A DNA stretch of 64,000 nucleotides from Pampus argenteus (taxonomy: Eukaryota; Chordata; Actinopteri; Scombriformes; Stromateidae), in contig CM072877.1 of NCBI GenBank assembly GCA_036937835.1, positions 9,737,001 to 9,801,000 on the forward strand, written 5' to 3'. Position 1 is the stretch's first letter. The number at the start of each line of letters is the position of its first letter. The translations under genes and the position numbers were made by a program. This document shows, in pieces, positions 62,238-64,000 of this stretch. The notes beneath the pieces were generated by a model. The model did not search any database. It was not told where the DNA came from and was given only the letters and a program-made list of their open reading frames with translations.

Positions 62238-63459
62238 AACATGAAAGACAAAGAGATTAATTAATGTTGTGTTGACACAAGGATTTATTAGGCATTCGTT
62301 ACAATATTAACAAGTGTCAAACACTGTCTCCCTGATCAAACAACATCCCGCCAAGCTGCACACAAACATTCTTATCGCTCCGTTCTGATACTCAATGACA
62401 TAATACGATGATATAGAAAGATATTTGAATAATATCGATTCATCCTCAGAATTTTTTTAACCTCTGCCATGCAAGAGCTGGCAGTCAATTTGGCACAATA
62501 TTCTACAACAAATATTAAATTGCATGTATTACAATAACAACCAATAAGCTCTATGCAATTCACATCCACACTGGGCAAAAGGTTTCCCACTCTGAAGATA
62601 CTGAAAAGGCTTCAAGTAACGTGTGAAGAGCAGACGGAAATGGATGTTTTAACCTTCTGTTCATATGAAACCTAATATGAAATATGGATCTGAATAAGAA
62701 GGTGGAGGGTATTTATGTATATGAGTCTGTTCTCACCGTGAAGATGAGTGTGATGAATTCTGAACAAGTAACAATTATTCAGTTCAGATTTTCATTTAAA
62801 TGTCTTCACGTTCCTTATTTTATTGGGAAATCAACAGATCAGTCAGTATATTGAATTGTTAATATGCTAAAGAGGTATGCAGCTTTTAGTGACTGTCATT
62901 ACCTGGTGGATTTTAATGTTACGCAACACAGAGGAAATACATTAGTCTCTTCTCAGAAGAAGAAAAGCAGTGGGCTGATACAATTGTTTCATAATTATCT
63001 CCGCAGCTCAGCAAATTGCTATGCACTTTCCTCTGATATTTTCTCAAATATGGTGAAAATACAAGTGTAATGAGGGGTACAAAATAAAACATCTTTGCAT
63101 TTCAGAGACATATGCAGTTTCTCCACTTCAGTGACCCAGCTTCTGCTGATATGTATATTTAATTGGGTGTTGTTTAACTCTTAGAATGCTGGCTGCCCCC
63201 ATTTGAAATTAAAAGCACGTATTATTATTATTAATATTACAGCATCATAAGTAGTAGTATTACCAGTAGTAGTATTTGTCCCTGCTTTCTGAAAAATTCA
63301 TTTGATTTACATATACATGTCTGTAAAGGGTACAAAAGATGTATATAATATATAACTGGCCGTTAGATGGGACAGTAAAAGCTCCACTTTTGTTGTGGTC
63401 TAGTTTGAGAATTCTCTTTGGTGATGCAGTGAAAGAGCAACCGAGACACTCAGATGACT

Positions 63460-63980
63460 AGAGGTTGCATTCAAAGCAAGGGGCAAGATGTCGTCTTCAA
63501 AAACTCCCTAGTCCCCATTTACTCCCATTGAAAAAAACATCAACTTTCCTCTAGAAATACAAAGTCAATAATTATTTTCTTTAAAGTTCTTTTAAGTCAT
63601 TATGGTCTCAATTGCTCAATCCAGCTGTTGATGGCCATTTTTGGAAATTGTTGCTTCGTTAAGTGTCCTTATAGGCTTCGATGCCTACTGGGTGAGCGTT
63701 CATTGACAGCTCCAGGACTGGACAGGAAGTTCATAGCTCCAAACGGAAAAGATGGCGCCGGCCATAAGCTGCATCTCTGGGCTTTTCATGACGTCACACC
63801 TCGCTACCATCAAATTAAAGTTTACCTGTTACTCAACCACATATATAGCTGAGCGAAACGTCATCTTTGCAGGGTCCGGTGCAAGACAACATAGATACGA
63901 GTGCAATTTACACAAACGTGTGCGCTGTTTGTCAGACCTGCAGGGGTGTACAGCCAATCAGGACGCGTTTCAAGACTAAA
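63460..63980. repeat. Unclassified fish dispersed repeat, running toward the window end
   Basis: Contains CCCATTTACTCCCATTGAAA, AACATCAACTTTCCTCTAGA, AATAATTATTTTCTTTAAAG, then TTATGGTCTCAATTGCT. Further right come AAGATGGCGCCGGCCATAAG and ACGTCACACC. This order (CCCATT...ATGGAAAA, CATCAACTTT, TTATTTTCTTTA, TATGGTCTCAATCGCT, a GGCG/CCGG part and TGACGTCA) resembles a non-autonomous repeat I recall as frequent in teleosts. I cannot name its family, and its right end may lie outside the window. The short frames inside it are not genes. Confidence 0.5.
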
Positions 63981-64000
63981 CATTTACTTAATCATTTTCA

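Larger units (their letters stand above)
56780..63450. other. Mostly non-coding DNA, no gene seen
   Basis: No confident gene in almost 7 kb. T runs lie at about 57113-57135, 58089-58103 and 58672-58688. A 65-codon frame at 61504-61701 has plausible composition but no recognised domain or splice sites. About 60945-61090 is GC-richer, with CTATTTATAC, CCTTAATAAGG and CACAGCTGCG, and may be regulatory. Confidence 0.5.

Overview
The window looks like nuclear DNA of a teleost fish, probably a percomorph. The DNA is AT-rich, full of mono- and dinucleotide runs, and has no operon-like packing of reading frames. It carries decayed copies of repeats that are familiar from fish genomes: Rex3/RTE-like and L2/Rex1-like LINEs, Tc1-like transposons, a dispersed LTR-like repeat and tRNA-headed or unclassified fish repeats. 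Nothing suggests bacterial, phage or organellar sequence. I found no complete protein-coding gene. The window is best read as intergenic or deep intronic sequence. The order and strength of the repeat calls rest on remembered family consensus sequences, not on a search.

Layout. 1-5.5 kb: mostly unique AT-rich DNA with a few conserved-element-like stretches. 5.5-9 kb: an (ACTAT)n microsatellite, a very short palindromic Tc1-type MITE (5914-5987), a G-run cluster, and the 3' coding end of a Tc1-like transposase on the minus strand (about 8355-8500) that also forms a 20-bp hairpin. 9-17 kb: mostly unique; a candidate symmetric phase 1-1 exon of 117 nt lies at 14039-14155. 17-21 kb: a fish high-copy repeat core, a LINE reverse-transcriptase tail on the plus strand (about 18435-18800), a long (TG)n, and a decayed Rex3-like LINE 3' end on the minus strand (20171-20675). 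21-36 kb: long quiet DNA with an (AT)n tract, a C-rich G4/i-motif-prone cluster, a polypyrimidine zone, and two copies of a roughly 32-bp motif 2.2 kb apart. 36-41 kb: a direct repeat of about 190 bp whose copies start 2.4 kb apart, between which sits an internally deleted Rex3-like copy (37205-37440); then a 5'-truncated L2-like LINE reverse transcriptase on the minus strand with a YADD-to-YADN change. 45 kb: a GC-richer patch with two back-to-back CCAATCGG motifs and a CAG/CATCAG repeat that could be a promoter or transcribed region. 46.4-55.1 kb: two copies of one LTR-like repeat in opposite orientation (46437-46961 and 54248-54655), with an enhancer-like patch at 48.5-48.8 kb between them. 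55-64 kb: two LINE 3'-tail pieces, a Tc1-like terminal fragment, simple repeats, and an unclassified fish repeat at the far right end.

Because there are no confident genes, there is no pathway to reconstruct. The most useful leads are the candidate cassette exon at 14.0 kb, the 2.4-kb-spaced direct repeat, the paired 28.2/30.4-kb motif, the promoter-like patch at 45.2 kb and the homeodomain/PBX-site-rich patch at 48.7 kb. No convincing novel biological system was found.
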